From: Xanthomonas sp. AM6
Lineage (GTDB): Bacteria > Pseudomonadota > Gammaproteobacteria > Xanthomonadales > Xanthomonadaceae
Length of the DNA: 64,000 nucleotides
Direction of reading: 5' to 3'
NCBI RefSeq assembly: GCF_025665335.1
Contig: NZ_CP106869.1
Location: 4,800,501 to 4,864,500, forward strand
A program made the translations under genes and the position numbers. Of the stretch, positions 43,920 to 53,539 are shown piece by piece. The notes below the pieces were generated by a model. The model ran no database searches and was not told the DNA's origin. It worked only from the letters and a program-made list of their open reading frames with translations. Position 1 is the first letter of the stretch. Each line of letters starts with the position of its first letter.

Positions 43920-45377
43920 TTACGCGAGCGCCTGCTGCACCTCTGTCGGGCTGGCGTCACCCAGCGCAGCGTAGGCACTTCGCAACGGCCCGATGAAACG
44001 CGTCTCCCCCGATAGCGGCGCGAACACCGTATCCAGCGCGAGGAACACGCCCACATCATGCTCGGCATCGCCAGTCGCGCTGCGCCCGATCTCGCTCAGC
44101 ACCTCGTGCATCGGGTCCACCAGCGCCACGCCATCGCGCGCCTGGCGCCGCACGAACTGCATCCACGCCGCGACCGGCAGGCACAGGCGGTCGATGCGGC
44201 GGCCGGCGGCCAGGGCGTCGGCGATGGTGCCGAGCAGGCGTACCGGGATTTTTTGTGAGCCATCCCAGGCGATCTGCGCCAGGCGGTGGGCGATGGTGGG
44301 GTTGCGGAAGCGGGCGAGGATGGCGCCGGCGTAGTGCTGCGGGTCGAAGCCGGGCATCGGTTGCAGGGTGGGCGCGATGTCCTCGCGCATCAGGGTCTCG
44401 ACGAAAGCGGCCAGTTGCGGGTGGCGCATGGCGTCGGCGACGGTGTCCAGATTGAGCAGCGTGCCCAGGTACGCCAGCGCGGAGTGCGGGCCGTTGAGCA
44501 GGCGCAGCTTGGCGCGGTCGTAGCCGGCGATGTCGTCGCTCAGGGTGACGCCGGCGCGCTCGAAGGCGGGGCGGCCGTTGCAGAAGCGGTCTTCGATCAC
44601 CCATTGGCTGTAGCGTTCGCGCTGGACCGGCCAGGCGTCGTGGCAACCCAGTTGCGCGGCGACGCGCTCGCGCAGGGCGTCGTTGCTGGCCGGGGTGATG
44701 CTGTCGACCATCGAGCGCGGGAAGGCGGCTTCGGTCTCGATCCAGGCGGCCAGTGCGGGGTCGATGGTGTGGGCGAACTGCAGCACGGCGCGGCGCAGCT
44801 TGCCGCCGTTGTCGGGCAGGTTGTCGCAGCTGAGCATGGTGTAGGGCGCCAGGCCCAGGCGCAAGCGTTCGCGCAGGCCGGCGACGAGGTAGCCGATGGC
44901 GCTGCGCGGGGCGTGCGGGGCGGCGAGGTCGTGGACGATGTCCGGGTGCGCGAGGTCGAGATGCTCGCCGGCCAGGCAGTAGCCCTTTTCGGTGACGGTG
45001 AGGGTGACCAGGCGCACCGACGGGTCGGCCAGGCGCGCGAGGACGGTGGGTTGTTCGTCGCTTGCGCACAGCACTTCGCGGATGGCGCCGATGATGCGCA
45101 GTTCGGGGTGCTCATCCAACAGGGCGAGGGTGTAGAGGGCGTCTTGCGGGCGCAGCGCGTCGCGGACCTGCGGGCTGTGCAGGGAGACGGCGCTGATCGC
45201 CCAGTCCGGTTCGGTCGCGAGCAGGTCGTCGATATAGACGGCCTGGTGGGCGCGGTGGAAGGCGCCGGCGCCGAGGTGGACGATGCCGATGCGGGTGCGG
45301 TCCAGGACGTAGGTTGGGCTGGCGATGGCCGGCGGCAGGCTGGTGAGCGTGGCGGCGGTGAGGCGTGAGTTGGTCAC
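43920..45377 (-). CDS. uxuB: D-fructuronate reductase / mannitol dehydrogenase family
   Basis: 485 residues, normal for UxuB and mannitol 2-dehydrogenase. The N-terminal NAD-binding region includes 'IGIVHLGAGAFHRAHQAVYID'. The catalytic pattern K-x5-N-x2-H of polyol-type long-chain dehydrogenases is visible in 'AKLRLLNGPHSALAYLG'. Family members reduce fructuronate or oxidise mannitol; with uxaC and manD in the same window fructuronate reductase is the better reading. It gives D-mannonate for ManD. It follows xyl3 on the same strand but is separated by a 431-bp repeat array, so it may have its own promoter or depend on read-through. Confidence 0.88.
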   Translation of the reverse strand: MTNSRLTAATLTSLPPAIASPTYVLDRTRIGIVHLGAGAFHRAHQAVYIDDLLATEPDWAISAVSLHSPQVRDALRPQDALYTLALLDEHPELRIIGAIREVLCASDEQPTVLARLADPSVRLVTLTVTEKGYCLAGEHLDLAHPDIVHDLAAPHAPRSAIGYLVAGLRERLRLGLAPYTMLSCDNLPDNGGKLRRAVLQFAHTIDPALAAWIETEAAFPRSMVDSITPASNDALRERVAAQLGCHDAWPVQRERYSQWVIEDRFCNGRPAFERAGVTLSDDIAGYDRAKLRLLNGPHSALAYLGTLLNLDTVADAMRHPQLAAFVETLMREDIAPTLQPMPGFDPQHYAGAILARFRNPTIAHRLAQIAWDGSQKIPVRLLGTIADALAAGRRIDRLCLPVAAWMQFVRRQARDGVALVDPMHEVLSEIGRSATGDAEHDVGVFLALDTVFAPLSGETRFIGPLRSAYAALGDASPTEVQQALA

Positions 45378-45808
45378 GGGGGGTCCAGGAGGATTTCGGT
45401 CTGGGGCATGGTCGGTGAAGCCGTCGCGACTGAAGTCGCTCCCACAATGGAGTTGAGGGGCTGGTGGCTGGTCGGTAAGGCGGTCGGGGCTGAAGCCCCT
45501 CCTGCAGGGAGCTGAAGCGGGTTGGTGGCTGGTCGGTAAGGCGGTCGGGGCTGAAGCCCCTCCTACAGGGGAGCTGCAGTGGGCTGGTGGTTGGTCGGTA
45601 GGGTGGTCGGGGCTGAAGCCCCTCCTACAGTGGAGCTGAGGCGGGCTGGAACTTGGTCGGTGAGGCGGTCGCGGCTGAAGCCGCTCCTACAAGGGATCGC
45701 GTGGGTCCGGTGCATGGTCGGTGACGTGCCTGGGGCTGAAAGCCCTAGGCCTTCCGCAGCCACGGCTTCGGTGGTGCGAGCGTTGGCTGCCCGCACCACC
45801 GATGGCGG
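45378..45808. other. Gap between xyl3 and uxuB filled by a repeat array
   Basis: No ORF is supported in these 431 bp. Most of it (45411-45745) is the tandem REP-type array described separately. The remainder next to the GH3 stop contains no evident promoter or terminator. Confidence 0.7.
45411..45745 (-). repeat. Tandem array of REP-like elements with 60-62 bp period
   Basis: Five clear same-orientation copies start at 45423, 45483, 45544, 45606 and 45668, with a decayed sixth near 45730. The spacers are also related ('GGTGGCTGGTCGGTAAGGCG'-like), so the repeating unit is about 61 bp: one 24-base palindromic element plus conserved spacer. Copies differ mainly by compensatory changes in the stem (GCGGC/GCCGC versus GGGGC/GCCCC), which keep the hairpin. 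Confidence 0.85.
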
Positions 45809-48553
45809 TCACTGGCGCGGCGTTGCTTTCGCTGCGGACGACGGCTGCACGCTGAAGCGCTGGCGCGCGCGCACGTCGGCGCTGGAGGCGCCGACCTGCA
45901 GTTCGTAGTCGCCCGGGTCCACCACGTAGGCCTTGCGCGCTTCGTCGTAGACGCGCAGGTCGGCCTGCGGGGAGATGGCGAAGCGCACTTCGCGGGTTTC
46001 GCCGGGCTGCAGGGCGATGCGCTGGAAGCCGCGCAGTTCCTTGCTCGCGCGTTCGCGCTTCGGCGCCAGCGGTTGCAGGTACAGCTGCACCACTTCGTCG
46101 CCGGCGCGCTTGCCGGTGTTCTTCACCTTGAGCGTGGCGTGCAGGCTGCCGTCGGCCTGCACCTTGCTGCGGTCCAGGCGCAGGTCGGAATAGGCGAACT
46201 GCGTGTAAGACAGGCCGTGCCCGAACGGGTACAGCGGGGTGCCGGCGAAGTAGCGGTAGGTGCGGCCGCGCATGGCGTAGTCGTCGAACGCGGGCAGCTT
46301 CTCGTCCTCCCTGTAGAAGGTGACCGGCAGGCGGCCGCCTGGGTTGGCGTCGCCGAACAGGGTATCGGCCACGGCGCTGCCGCCGCGCTGGCCGGGATAC
46401 CAGGCCAGCAGGATCGCCGGCACGTGCTGTTGCGCCCAGTCGATGGCCAGCGCCGAGCCGGTGGTCAGCACCGCCACCACCGGCTTACCGGTGCCGTGCA
46501 GCGCTTCGAGCAGTTCGCGCTGCGGCTTGGGCAGGCGCAGGTCGGTGCGGTCGCCGCCGGCGAAGCCGGGATAGTTGACCTTCATCTCCTCGCCTTCCAC
46601 GTCGCCGGTCAGGCCGCCGACGAACACCACCACGTCGGCGCGGCGTGCCGCGTCCAGCGCCTCTTCCAGCGGCGGCCTGGCGCCGGGCTGGCGCCAGGCC
46701 AGGCGCACGCCGGCATCGCGCTCGCCTTCGTAGTACTCCAGGCGCAGGTCGTAGCTGCGGCCGGCTTCCAGGCGCACGTCGACGCCGTCGGCGTGCAGGC
46801 GGTCGCTGGCGCTCCAGCGGTCGATCAGGCGCTTGCCGTCCAGGTACAGGCGCACGCCGTCGTCGGCCGCCGTTTCCAGGTGGTAGGTGCCGGTGGCCGG
46901 CGGCACCAGCTTTCCGCTCCAGCGGATGCTGAAATTGTCCGCGGGCACGGCCTGGCCCGGCCCGGCCTCGCCGCGGGCGAGCAGGTTGTCGGTGGGCGAA
47001 CCGCGGTCCCACTTGAAGCCGATCTGCGCGTCCGTCCGCACCAGCGCCGGGGTACCGGACAGGTCGCGGTTGCGGAAGTATTCGCCGCGCAGGCCGCGCT
47101 CGGGCGAGTCGGCCGACGGGCGCAGGTACTGCGGTTCGATCAGCGGCGTGGCGGCGGGGTCGTCGCGGCCTTCGACCAAGTCGGCGCCGCGCGCGTATAG
47201 CACCTCGGCGTCGGGCGCGGCCTCGCGGATGCCCTGCAGCACGGTGACCGGCGCGGCGGGGGTGCCGTAATAGTTGCCCAGCAGCGCCATGGTGTCGTCG
47301 GCGGTCGGGCCGACCACGGCGATGCGTTTGACCTTGGCGCGCGACAGCGGCAGCACGCCGTCGTTCTTCAGCAGCACCAGCGATTCGCGCGCGGTGCGCC
47401 GGGCCAGCGCGTCGTGTTCGGGCGACTGGTTGGCCGAGATGGGAATCCGCGCCCAAGCCAGTTTTTCCGGCGGATCGAACATGCCCAGGCGCATGCGCGA
47501 ACACATCAGCTTCTGCAGCGCCTTGTCGACCTCGGCTTCGCTGATCAGGCCCTTGCGCACGGCGGCCGGCAGCGTGGCGTATTCCTCGCCGCATTCCAGT
47601 TCGGTGCCGTGCTTCACCGCCAGCGCGGCGGCCTCCTCGCGGGTGGCGACGATCTTGTGGTTCTTCCAGATGTCCACGATCGCCCAGCAGTCGGACACCA
47701 CGTAGCCGTCGAAACCCCATTGGTCGCGCAGCACGTCGCGCAGCAGGAACTTGCTGGCGCTGGCCGATTCGCCGAACACGCGGTTGTAGGCGCCCATCAC
47801 CGCATCCACCTTCCCTTCCTTGACCAGCGCTTCGAATGCCGGCAGGTAGGTTTCGTGCAGGTCGCGCTGCGACGGATGCGCGTCGAAGTGGTGGCGGTCG
47901 GCCTCCGGGCCGCTGTGCACGGCGAAGTGCTTGGCGGTGGCGTCGAGCTTGCGGTAGGTCTCGCCCTGCGCGTTCTTCGGCGCATCCGCGCCCTCGCCCT
48001 GCAGGCCCTGCACGAAGGTCACGCCCATGCGCGCGGTGAGGAACGGGTCCTCGCCGTAGGTCTCCTGGCCGCGGCCCCAGCGCGGGTCGCGGAAGATGTT
48101 GATGTTCGGCGACCAGAACGTCAGGCCCTGGTAGCGCGCATGCTGGTCCTGGCGCAGCGCCTGGTGGTGCTTGGCGCGCGCTTCGTCGCTGATCGCGGTG
48201 GAGACCTCGCGCATCAGCGGCACGTCGAACGTCGCTGCCATGCCGATCGCCTGCGGGAACACGGTGGCGCCGCCAGCGCGGGCCACGCCGTGCAGCGCTT
48301 CGTTCCACCAGTCGTAGGCCGGCACGCCCAGACGCGGGATCGCGGGTGCGGCGTTCTGCATCTGCGCGGCCTTTTCCTCCAGCGTCATCCGCGACACCAG
48401 GTCGGCGGCGCGCTGTTCGAAACTGCGCTGGGTGTCCAGGTACGGGGGCGGCGCCTCGGCGGCAAGCGCCACGCACGGCACGATGGCCAACAGCAACGCC
48501 AGCGTCGTGACGCGGCGCCGGCTTTCCTTGTGCAGCGCAGTCTTGGTGTGCAT
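45809..48553 (-). CDS. xyl3A: Glycoside hydrolase family 3 beta-xylosidase with PA14 domain
   Basis: 914 residues. A signal peptide ends at 'VALAAEAP'. The GH3 N-terminal barrel carries the nucleophile Asp288 ('GYVVSDCWAI'). A PA14 domain (about 480-610; 'GTYHLETAADDGVRLYLDGK') is inserted in the second domain, as in many GH3 enzymes, and a fibronectin-III-like C-terminal domain follows ('GDEVVQLYLQPLAPKRERAS'). It should release xylose from xylo-oligosaccharides in the periplasm. AAGGAG lies before ATG 48553, only 3 bp from the GH43 stop, so it is in the operon of GH67, acetylesterase, manD and GH43. Specificity for xylose is inferred from context. Confidence 0.9.
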   Translation of the reverse strand: MHTKTALHKESRRRVTTLALLLAIVPCVALAAEAPPPYLDTQRSFEQRAADLVSRMTLEEKAAQMQNAAPAIPRLGVPAYDWWNEALHGVARAGGATVFPQAIGMAATFDVPLMREVSTAISDEARAKHHQALRQDQHARYQGLTFWSPNINIFRDPRWGRGQETYGEDPFLTARMGVTFVQGLQGEGADAPKNAQGETYRKLDATAKHFAVHSGPEADRHHFDAHPSQRDLHETYLPAFEALVKEGKVDAVMGAYNRVFGESASASKFLLRDVLRDQWGFDGYVVSDCWAIVDIWKNHKIVATREEAAALAVKHGTELECGEEYATLPAAVRKGLISEAEVDKALQKLMCSRMRLGMFDPPEKLAWARIPISANQSPEHDALARRTARESLVLLKNDGVLPLSRAKVKRIAVVGPTADDTMALLGNYYGTPAAPVTVLQGIREAAPDAEVLYARGADLVEGRDDPAATPLIEPQYLRPSADSPERGLRGEYFRNRDLSGTPALVRTDAQIGFKWDRGSPTDNLLARGEAGPGQAVPADNFSIRWSGKLVPPATGTYHLETAADDGVRLYLDGKRLIDRWSASDRLHADGVDVRLEAGRSYDLRLEYYEGERDAGVRLAWRQPGARPPLEEALDAARRADVVVFVGGLTGDVEGEEMKVNYPGFAGGDRTDLRLPKPQRELLEALHGTGKPVVAVLTTGSALAIDWAQQHVPAILLAWYPGQRGGSAVADTLFGDANPGGRLPVTFYREDEKLPAFDDYAMRGRTYRYFAGTPLYPFGHGLSYTQFAYSDLRLDRSKVQADGSLHATLKVKNTGKRAGDEVVQLYLQPLAPKRERASKELRGFQRIALQPGETREVRFAISPQADLRVYDEARKAYVVDPGDYELQVGASSADVRARQRFSVQPSSAAKATPRQ

Positions 48554-48556
48554 TGC

Positions 48557-50281
48557 CTACTCCTTGGTGGATCGGTCCGGTTCGCGGCGGGCGTACGGCC
48601 CGATGGTGGTGCCGGTGAAGCCGCCGGCCACGGCAGTGCTGAGCATCGCCGCATCGTCGTTGCGGCGCAGCCAACGCCAGTCCTGGCCGGCGGCGGCGAA
48701 GGCGAAGGCATAGCGGCCGCCGTCGCCGGCGATCTTCAGGCGCAGCGCGCCCTCGGCATCGACCGCGCTGCGCGCCAGCGTGGTGGTGCGCTGGCCGTCG
48801 CGCTTGTCGAGGAACACTTCGGCGCGCGCGCCGCGCCGGCGCACGCCGAGCACGTACCAGGCGTCGGCGTTCTGGAACGCGGCGAGCCCGGCGACCAGGC
48901 CCGGCTGCGCCGGTATCTGCACGGCGGTGCTGGCTTCGAAGCGCATGTGCTGCTGCCGGTAGGCCAGGAAGGCGGGATTGCCGACGCCATCCAGGCCTTG
49001 CGTGTCGGGCCGCAGGGTCGCCCAGCCCGGACGCGCGCGCAGGTCCAGCCATTCGCGCCTGGGCGTGCGCAGCAACAGCCAGCGGCGATCGCGCTGCGCC
49101 GCGTCGAAGCCGTCGCGCCAGGTGAAGTTGCCGCTCAGCGGTTCGGCGTCGGCGCTGGCGTCGGCGCGCGACCCGGCCGGCCCCGGCGCCACGTACGGGA
49201 TCGGCTGCCCGGCAGGCAGGATCGACGGCCAACCGTCGCGCCACGTGACCGGCAGCAGGAAGGTCTCGCGGCCGGTGTTGTAGCGGTCCTGCGCGTACGG
49301 GCGGCTGGCCAGGAACAGCGCCCACCACTGGCCGTCGGTACCTTCGACCAGGTCGGCATGGCCGGCGTTGCTGATCGGGTCGGCGCGCTCGACGGGCAGG
49401 TCGCGCTGGGTCAGGATCGGGTTGTGCGGCGCCGGCACGTACGGCCCCCACGGCGTGCGGCTGCGCAGCGCCACCTGCGAATGCTGCGGACCGGTGCCGC
49501 CTTCGGCGCAGGACAGCACGTACCAGCCGTCGCGCTTGTACAGGTGTGGGCCTTCGATCCAGATCGGCTTGCTGGCCAGATCCACGCCGCCGTTGACCAG
49601 CACCTTGCGCGGGCCCACCGGCTGCATCCGCGCCAGGTCGAAGCGCTGCATCCAGATCGCGCGATGGCCTTCGTACAACGGCGCACCGTCCGGCGGACCG
49701 TTGTTGAGCAGGTAGGCGCTGCCGTCGTCGTCGAAGAACAGCGACGGGTCGATGCCGTCGATGTCCGGCAGCCAGTGCAGCGCCGACCACGGCCCGGCCG
49801 GATCGTCGGCGGTGGCGACGAAGTTGCCGCCGCTGTCCACCGCGGTGCCGACCACGTAGAAGCGGCCCTGGTGGTGCGCGATGCTGGCGGCGAACATGCC
49901 GCGCGATACGCGCAGGCCGTCGTAATCCAGCTGCTCGGCCCGCTCGACCACGTTGCCGACCTGCCGCCAGTGCACCAGGTCGCGGCTCTCGAACACCGGG
50001 AGCGCCGGGAAATAGGCGAAGGTGGAATTGACCAGGTAGTAGCGGTCGCCGGCGCGGGTGACGCTGGGGTCGGGATAGAAGCCGGCCAGCACCGGATTGC
50101 GATAGTGACCGGGCGGCAGCGGCGTAGCGAACACCGCATCGTCGCCGCGGTATTCGAACCAGTCGAAGGCGACCGTGCCCGTGTCCGCCGCTGACGCCGG
50201 CGCGCGCTGCGCCGACGCGGCCTGCATCGCCACGATGCCGAGCACCCCCCAGGCTAGTGCGCGTCCCCAGCGCATGCGCAT
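48557..50281 (-). CDS. gly43E: Glycoside hydrolase family 43 with C-terminal beta-sandwich domain, secreted
   Basis: 574 residues with a short signal peptide ending 'AASAQ'. The five-bladed propeller (about 55-380) has catalytic Asp71 ('YPDPSVTRAGD'), Asp178 ('GIDPSLFFDDDG') and Glu243 ('WIEGPHLYK'). A C-terminal GH43_C2-type beta-sandwich follows. It probably removes arabinose or xylose from decorated xylo-oligosaccharides in the periplasm, complementing the cytoplasmic GH43 at 17574. Its ATG overlaps the manD stop by one base (TGATG). The gene symbol follows the order known from the X. campestris xylan locus and is tentative. Confidence 0.88.
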   Translation of the reverse strand: MRMRWGRALAWGVLGIVAMQAASAQRAPASAADTGTVAFDWFEYRGDDAVFATPLPPGHYRNPVLAGFYPDPSVTRAGDRYYLVNSTFAYFPALPVFESRDLVHWRQVGNVVERAEQLDYDGLRVSRGMFAASIAHHQGRFYVVGTAVDSGGNFVATADDPAGPWSALHWLPDIDGIDPSLFFDDDGSAYLLNNGPPDGAPLYEGHRAIWMQRFDLARMQPVGPRKVLVNGGVDLASKPIWIEGPHLYKRDGWYVLSCAEGGTGPQHSQVALRSRTPWGPYVPAPHNPILTQRDLPVERADPISNAGHADLVEGTDGQWWALFLASRPYAQDRYNTGRETFLLPVTWRDGWPSILPAGQPIPYVAPGPAGSRADASADAEPLSGNFTWRDGFDAAQRDRRWLLLRTPRREWLDLRARPGWATLRPDTQGLDGVGNPAFLAYRQQHMRFEASTAVQIPAQPGLVAGLAAFQNADAWYVLGVRRRGARAEVFLDKRDGQRTTTLARSAVDAEGALRLKIAGDGGRYAFAFAAAGQDWRWLRRNDDAAMLSTAVAGGFTGTTIGPYARREPDRSTKE

Positions 50282-51540
50282 CACCAGTCCCACATCGCGC
50301 CGTCTTCCAGGCGCGCGACCGGCAGTTGCTTGGGCACGTAGGGATAGCGCTTGGCCAGGGCCTCGTCGATGTCCACGCCATGCCCGGGCGTCTCGCCGCA
50401 ATGCAGGCGGCCGGCATGGAACGCGTAGTCGTGCGGGAACACCGCGTTGGCCTCGTCGGAATGGAACATGTATTCCTGGATGCCGAAGTTCGGCACCCAG
50501 GTGTCGAAGTGCAGCGCCGCGCCCATGCACACCGGCGACAGGTCGGTGGCGCCATGGAAGCCGGTGCGCACCTGGTGCAGCGCGGCGAAGTCGGCGAGCC
50601 GGCGCACGTGGGTGATGCCGCCGGCATGGACGATGGTGGTGCGGATGTAGTCGATCAGCTGCTGCTCGATCAGGTGCTTGCAGTCCCAGATCGAGTTGAA
50701 CACCTCGCCTACCGCCAGCGGCGTCACCGAATGCTGGCGGATCACCTCGAACGCGCGCTGGTTCTCCGCGGGCGTGGCGTCCTCCAGCCAGAACAGCCGG
50801 TACGGCTCCAGGTCCCGCGCCAGCCGCGCCGCCTCGATCGGGGTCAGCCGATGGTGCGCGTCGTGCAGCAGTTCGACCTCATCGCCGTGGTCGGCGCGCA
50901 GCTGTTCGAACAGCTTGGGCACCACGCCCAGATAGCGCGGCGTGGACCATACGGTCTCGGTCGGCAGCTCGCTTTCGGCCGGTTCGTAGGGCTTGCCGCC
51001 GACGGAAATGCCGTAGGTCTTCTTGATCCCGGGCACGCCGCACTGCGCGCGGATGGCGATGAAGCCCAGTTCGCGGAAACGCCCGACTTCGTCGCTGGTC
51101 TCGGCGATGTCGCGGCCGTTGGCGTGGCCGTAGACCAGCGCGCCTTCGCGCGAGCGCCCGCCCAGCAGCTGGTACAGCGGCATGCCGGCCATCTTGCCGA
51201 GGATGTCCCACAGCGCCACGTCCACCGCCGCGATCGCGGTCATCGTCACCGGGCCACGCCGCCAATAGGCGCCACGGTAGAAGAACTGCCAGAGGTCCTC
51301 GATGCGGCCGGCATCGCGGCCGATCAGGTTCGGCACCACGTGGTCCTGCAGGTACGACGCCACCGCCAGTTCGCGGCCATTGAGGGTGGCGTCGCCCAGG
51401 CCGTACACGCCGGAGCGGGTGACGATCTTCAGGGTGACGAAATTGCGCCCCGGGCAGGTGACGATGACCCGCGCCTCGACGATTTCGCGATCGCGGGCCG
51501 AGCCTTGGGCGGAAGTAGCGCTGTCGGAAGTCTGGGTCAT
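50281..51540 (-). CDS. manD: D-mannonate dehydratase, enolase superfamily (ManD)
   Basis: 419 residues. It dehydrates D-mannonate to 2-keto-3-deoxygluconate, the step after fructuronate reductase. It has the enolase-superfamily barrel with metal-binding acids and the ManD-type '[18 protein letters not shown]' region holding the active-site His. The C-terminal '[30 protein letters not shown]' is typical of ManD/RspA proteins. It is non-homologous to E. coli UxuA, although xanthomonad loci often label it uxuA. No signal peptide, so cytoplasmic. It starts 10 bp after the acetylesterase stop and overlaps gly43E. Confidence 0.93.
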   Translation of the reverse strand: MTQTSDSATSAQGSARDREIVEARVIVTCPGRNFVTLKIVTRSGVYGLGDATLNGRELAVASYLQDHVVPNLIGRDAGRIEDLWQFFYRGAYWRRGPVTMTAIAAVDVALWDILGKMAGMPLYQLLGGRSREGALVYGHANGRDIAETSDEVGRFRELGFIAIRAQCGVPGIKKTYGISVGGKPYEPAESELPTETVWSTPRYLGVVPKLFEQLRADHGDEVELLHDAHHRLTPIEAARLARDLEPYRLFWLEDATPAENQRAFEVIRQHSVTPLAVGEVFNSIWDCKHLIEQQLIDYIRTTIVHAGGITHVRRLADFAALHQVRTGFHGATDLSPVCMGAALHFDTWVPNFGIQEYMFHSDEANAVFPHDYAFHAGRLHCGETPGHGVDIDEALAKRYPYVPKQLPVARLEDGAMWDW

Positions 51541-51550
51541 CGCGGATCGC

Positions 51551-53539
51551 TCACGGGGAAGAGGCCGCCGCCGCATGGGCCGCGGTCGGGAGGGAGAGTT
51601 CGAACGGACCGGCCGGCAGCCCGGCGCGGTCGAACAGGGTGCACACCGGGCTGTCGGCCCAGCAATAGCGCACGCGGGTGGGCGCAACACCTGCAGGAAT
51701 CGGCAGGCGCACGCTGCGGTCCTGCAGCTCGGCCTGCGCATAGCGGCAACTGCCGGGCGCCGCGCCGCACAGTTCGAAGCCGATCGGTGCGGCGGCGCTG
51801 TAGGCCTGCAATGCGCCATCGACGTCGTCGAAATCGACCACCAGCGCCGAACCATCGCGGCGCAGCGCGCGCGGCACCGGCCCGGACGGCGCCAGCGCCT
51901 GGCCGTAGACCACGTGCCGCGCCGCGCGCGCCAGGCGCCGGCCGAGTTCCTGCTTGTTGGCCGGATGGATGTCGTAGCGGTCGCCGATGTCGATCGTCAC
52001 CGCCAGGCCGGCATGCGGGTCGGCGGCGACGAAGCGCCGTTGCGCCTCGCGCAGCTGCGCCCAGCCGCTGTCGCCGGGTTGGGTGGGCGGTGCGCCGAAG
52101 TTGGCCAGTTGCACCAGCAGCAGCGGCAGATCCGCGCCGAAGCGCTGCCGCCAGTCGCGCTGCCAGGCGTCGAGCAGCGCCGGATAGCCCGCCGCGTCGC
52201 CGGTGTTGGATTCGCCCTGGTACCACAGCACGCCGCGCAGGCCGACCCGGCCGAGCGGGGCGATCATGCCGTTGTACAGCGTGGTCAGGCCCGCCGCGGA
52301 GGACCACGGCGCGCGCGGCGGCGTGCCCAGTTGCGGCGGCACGATGCGGTACCGCCACCCGGCCAGCGCCACGCGGGAGCCGTCGCCCAGCTGCAACGCC
52401 TGCGCCTGCGCGCCGCCGAGCAGCCCGCCGCGGCGGTAGCTGTTGTACACGTTGACCACCACGGTGTTCTCGCCCGCGTGCAACACGCCGCGCGGCAGCG
52501 GGTAACTGCGCGCCTGGTCGGCGCCGTAGCTGCTGCCCACCGCCTGGCCGTTGACCCAGGTCTGGTCGAGCTCGTCCACCGGCCCCAGCGCCAGCGTCGC
52601 CGGCTGCCGGGCCTGCTCGGCGCTCAGCGTGACCGTGCCGCGGTACCAGACCATGCCGTTGAAACCGACCAGCTGCGGCACGCCCCAGTCGTCCCAGGCA
52701 TCCAATGCCGGCGCCTCGCGCCAGTCGCCGCCGGCGTCGTCCGGCTGCCATGGCGCGCCGTCGCCGCGCGCGCGCCACCACGCTTCCCACAGCCGGCCCC
52801 AGCGCGGCGCCGCCTGCTGCGGGTCGGTGGCGTAGCGCGCCAGCACGTCCAGCGCCGCGGCGTTGCCGTCCACCTTGCGCAGCGCCGCGTCGCCGATCCA
52901 CGCCTGCATCTGCGAACCGCCCCAGGAGGCGTTGATCAAGCCCATCGGCACGTCCACGCTCTTGCGCAGTTCGCGGGCGAAGTAATAGCAGGCCGCGGAG
53001 AACGCCCCCACCGTCTCCGGCGTGGTCGGCTGCCACGCGGCGGGGCCGCCGAACTGCGCCTGCGGGCTCGGGCTGGACTGCGCCGGCACCTTGAACATGC
53101 GGATCGCCGGCTGCCGCGCGTCGGCGATCTCGCTGCGCGTGTCCAGCGAACGTTGCACCGACAGTTCCATGTTCGACTGGCCCGAGCACAGCCACACGTC
53201 GCCGAGCAGCACGTCGTCCACGCGCTGCGTGCGGCCGTGCGCGGTGCTGGCCTGCAGGGTGTACGGCCCGCCGGCCGGCAGCGCCGCCAGCTGCGCCTGC
53301 CAGCGGCCCTGGCGGTCGGCGCGCGCCTGCACGCGCTGCTGCGCCAGCTGCACGGTCACCGTCTCGCCGGCCGCGGCCTGGCCCCAGACCCGGATCGGCG
53401 CATCGCGCTGCAGCACCGCATGGTCCTGGAACAGCGCATGCAGCAACGGCGCCTCGCCGGCATGGGCGAACGCGGGTGCGCACAGCGCCGCCAGCAGCAG
53501 GCGGCGCGCGCGCGCGACAACGGAACGGAGCGGCGTCAT
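51551..53539 (-). CDS. axeXA: Sialate O-acetylesterase-like carbohydrate esterase (xylan acetylesterase)
   Basis: 662 residues with signal peptide ('[11 protein letters not shown]'). It is a SASA-type SGNH hydrolase: nucleophile Ser in '[11 protein letters not shown]' and a second block '[16 protein letters not shown]'. An inserted beta-sandwich of the GH2 sugar-binding kind is seen at about 260-380 ('[18 protein letters not shown]'). In this operon it most likely removes acetyl groups from xylan rather than sialic acid. Its ATG overlaps the GH67 stop (ATGA). The ribosome-binding site is poor, so translation is likely coupled. The symbol is by analogy with the X. campestris locus. Confidence 0.85.
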   Translation of the reverse strand: MTPLRSVVARARRLLLAALCAPAFAHAGEAPLLHALFQDHAVLQRDAPIRVWGQAAAGETVTVQLAQQRVQARADRQGRWQAQLAALPAGGPYTLQASTAHGRTQRVDDVLLGDVWLCSGQSNMELSVQRSLDTRSEIADARQPAIRMFKVPAQSSPSPQAQFGGPAAWQPTTPETVGAFSAACYYFARELRKSVDVPMGLINASWGGSQMQAWIGDAALRKVDGNAAALDVLARYATDPQQAAPRWGRLWEAWWRARGDGAPWQPDDAGGDWREAPALDAWDDWGVPQLVGFNGMVWYRGTVTLSAEQARQPATLALGPVDELDQTWVNGQAVGSSYGADQARSYPLPRGVLHAGENTVVVNVYNSYRRGGLLGGAQAQALQLGDGSRVALAGWRYRIVPPQLGTPPRAPWSSAAGLTTLYNGMIAPLGRVGLRGVLWYQGESNTGDAAGYPALLDAWQRDWRQRFGADLPLLLVQLANFGAPPTQPGDSGWAQLREAQRRFVAADPHAGLAVTIDIGDRYDIHPANKQELGRRLARAARHVVYGQALAPSGPVPRALRRDGSALVVDFDDVDGALQAYSAAAPIGFELCGAAPGSCRYAQAELQDRSVRLPIPAGVAPTRVRYCWADSPVCTLFDRAGLPAGPFELSLPTAAHAAAASSP

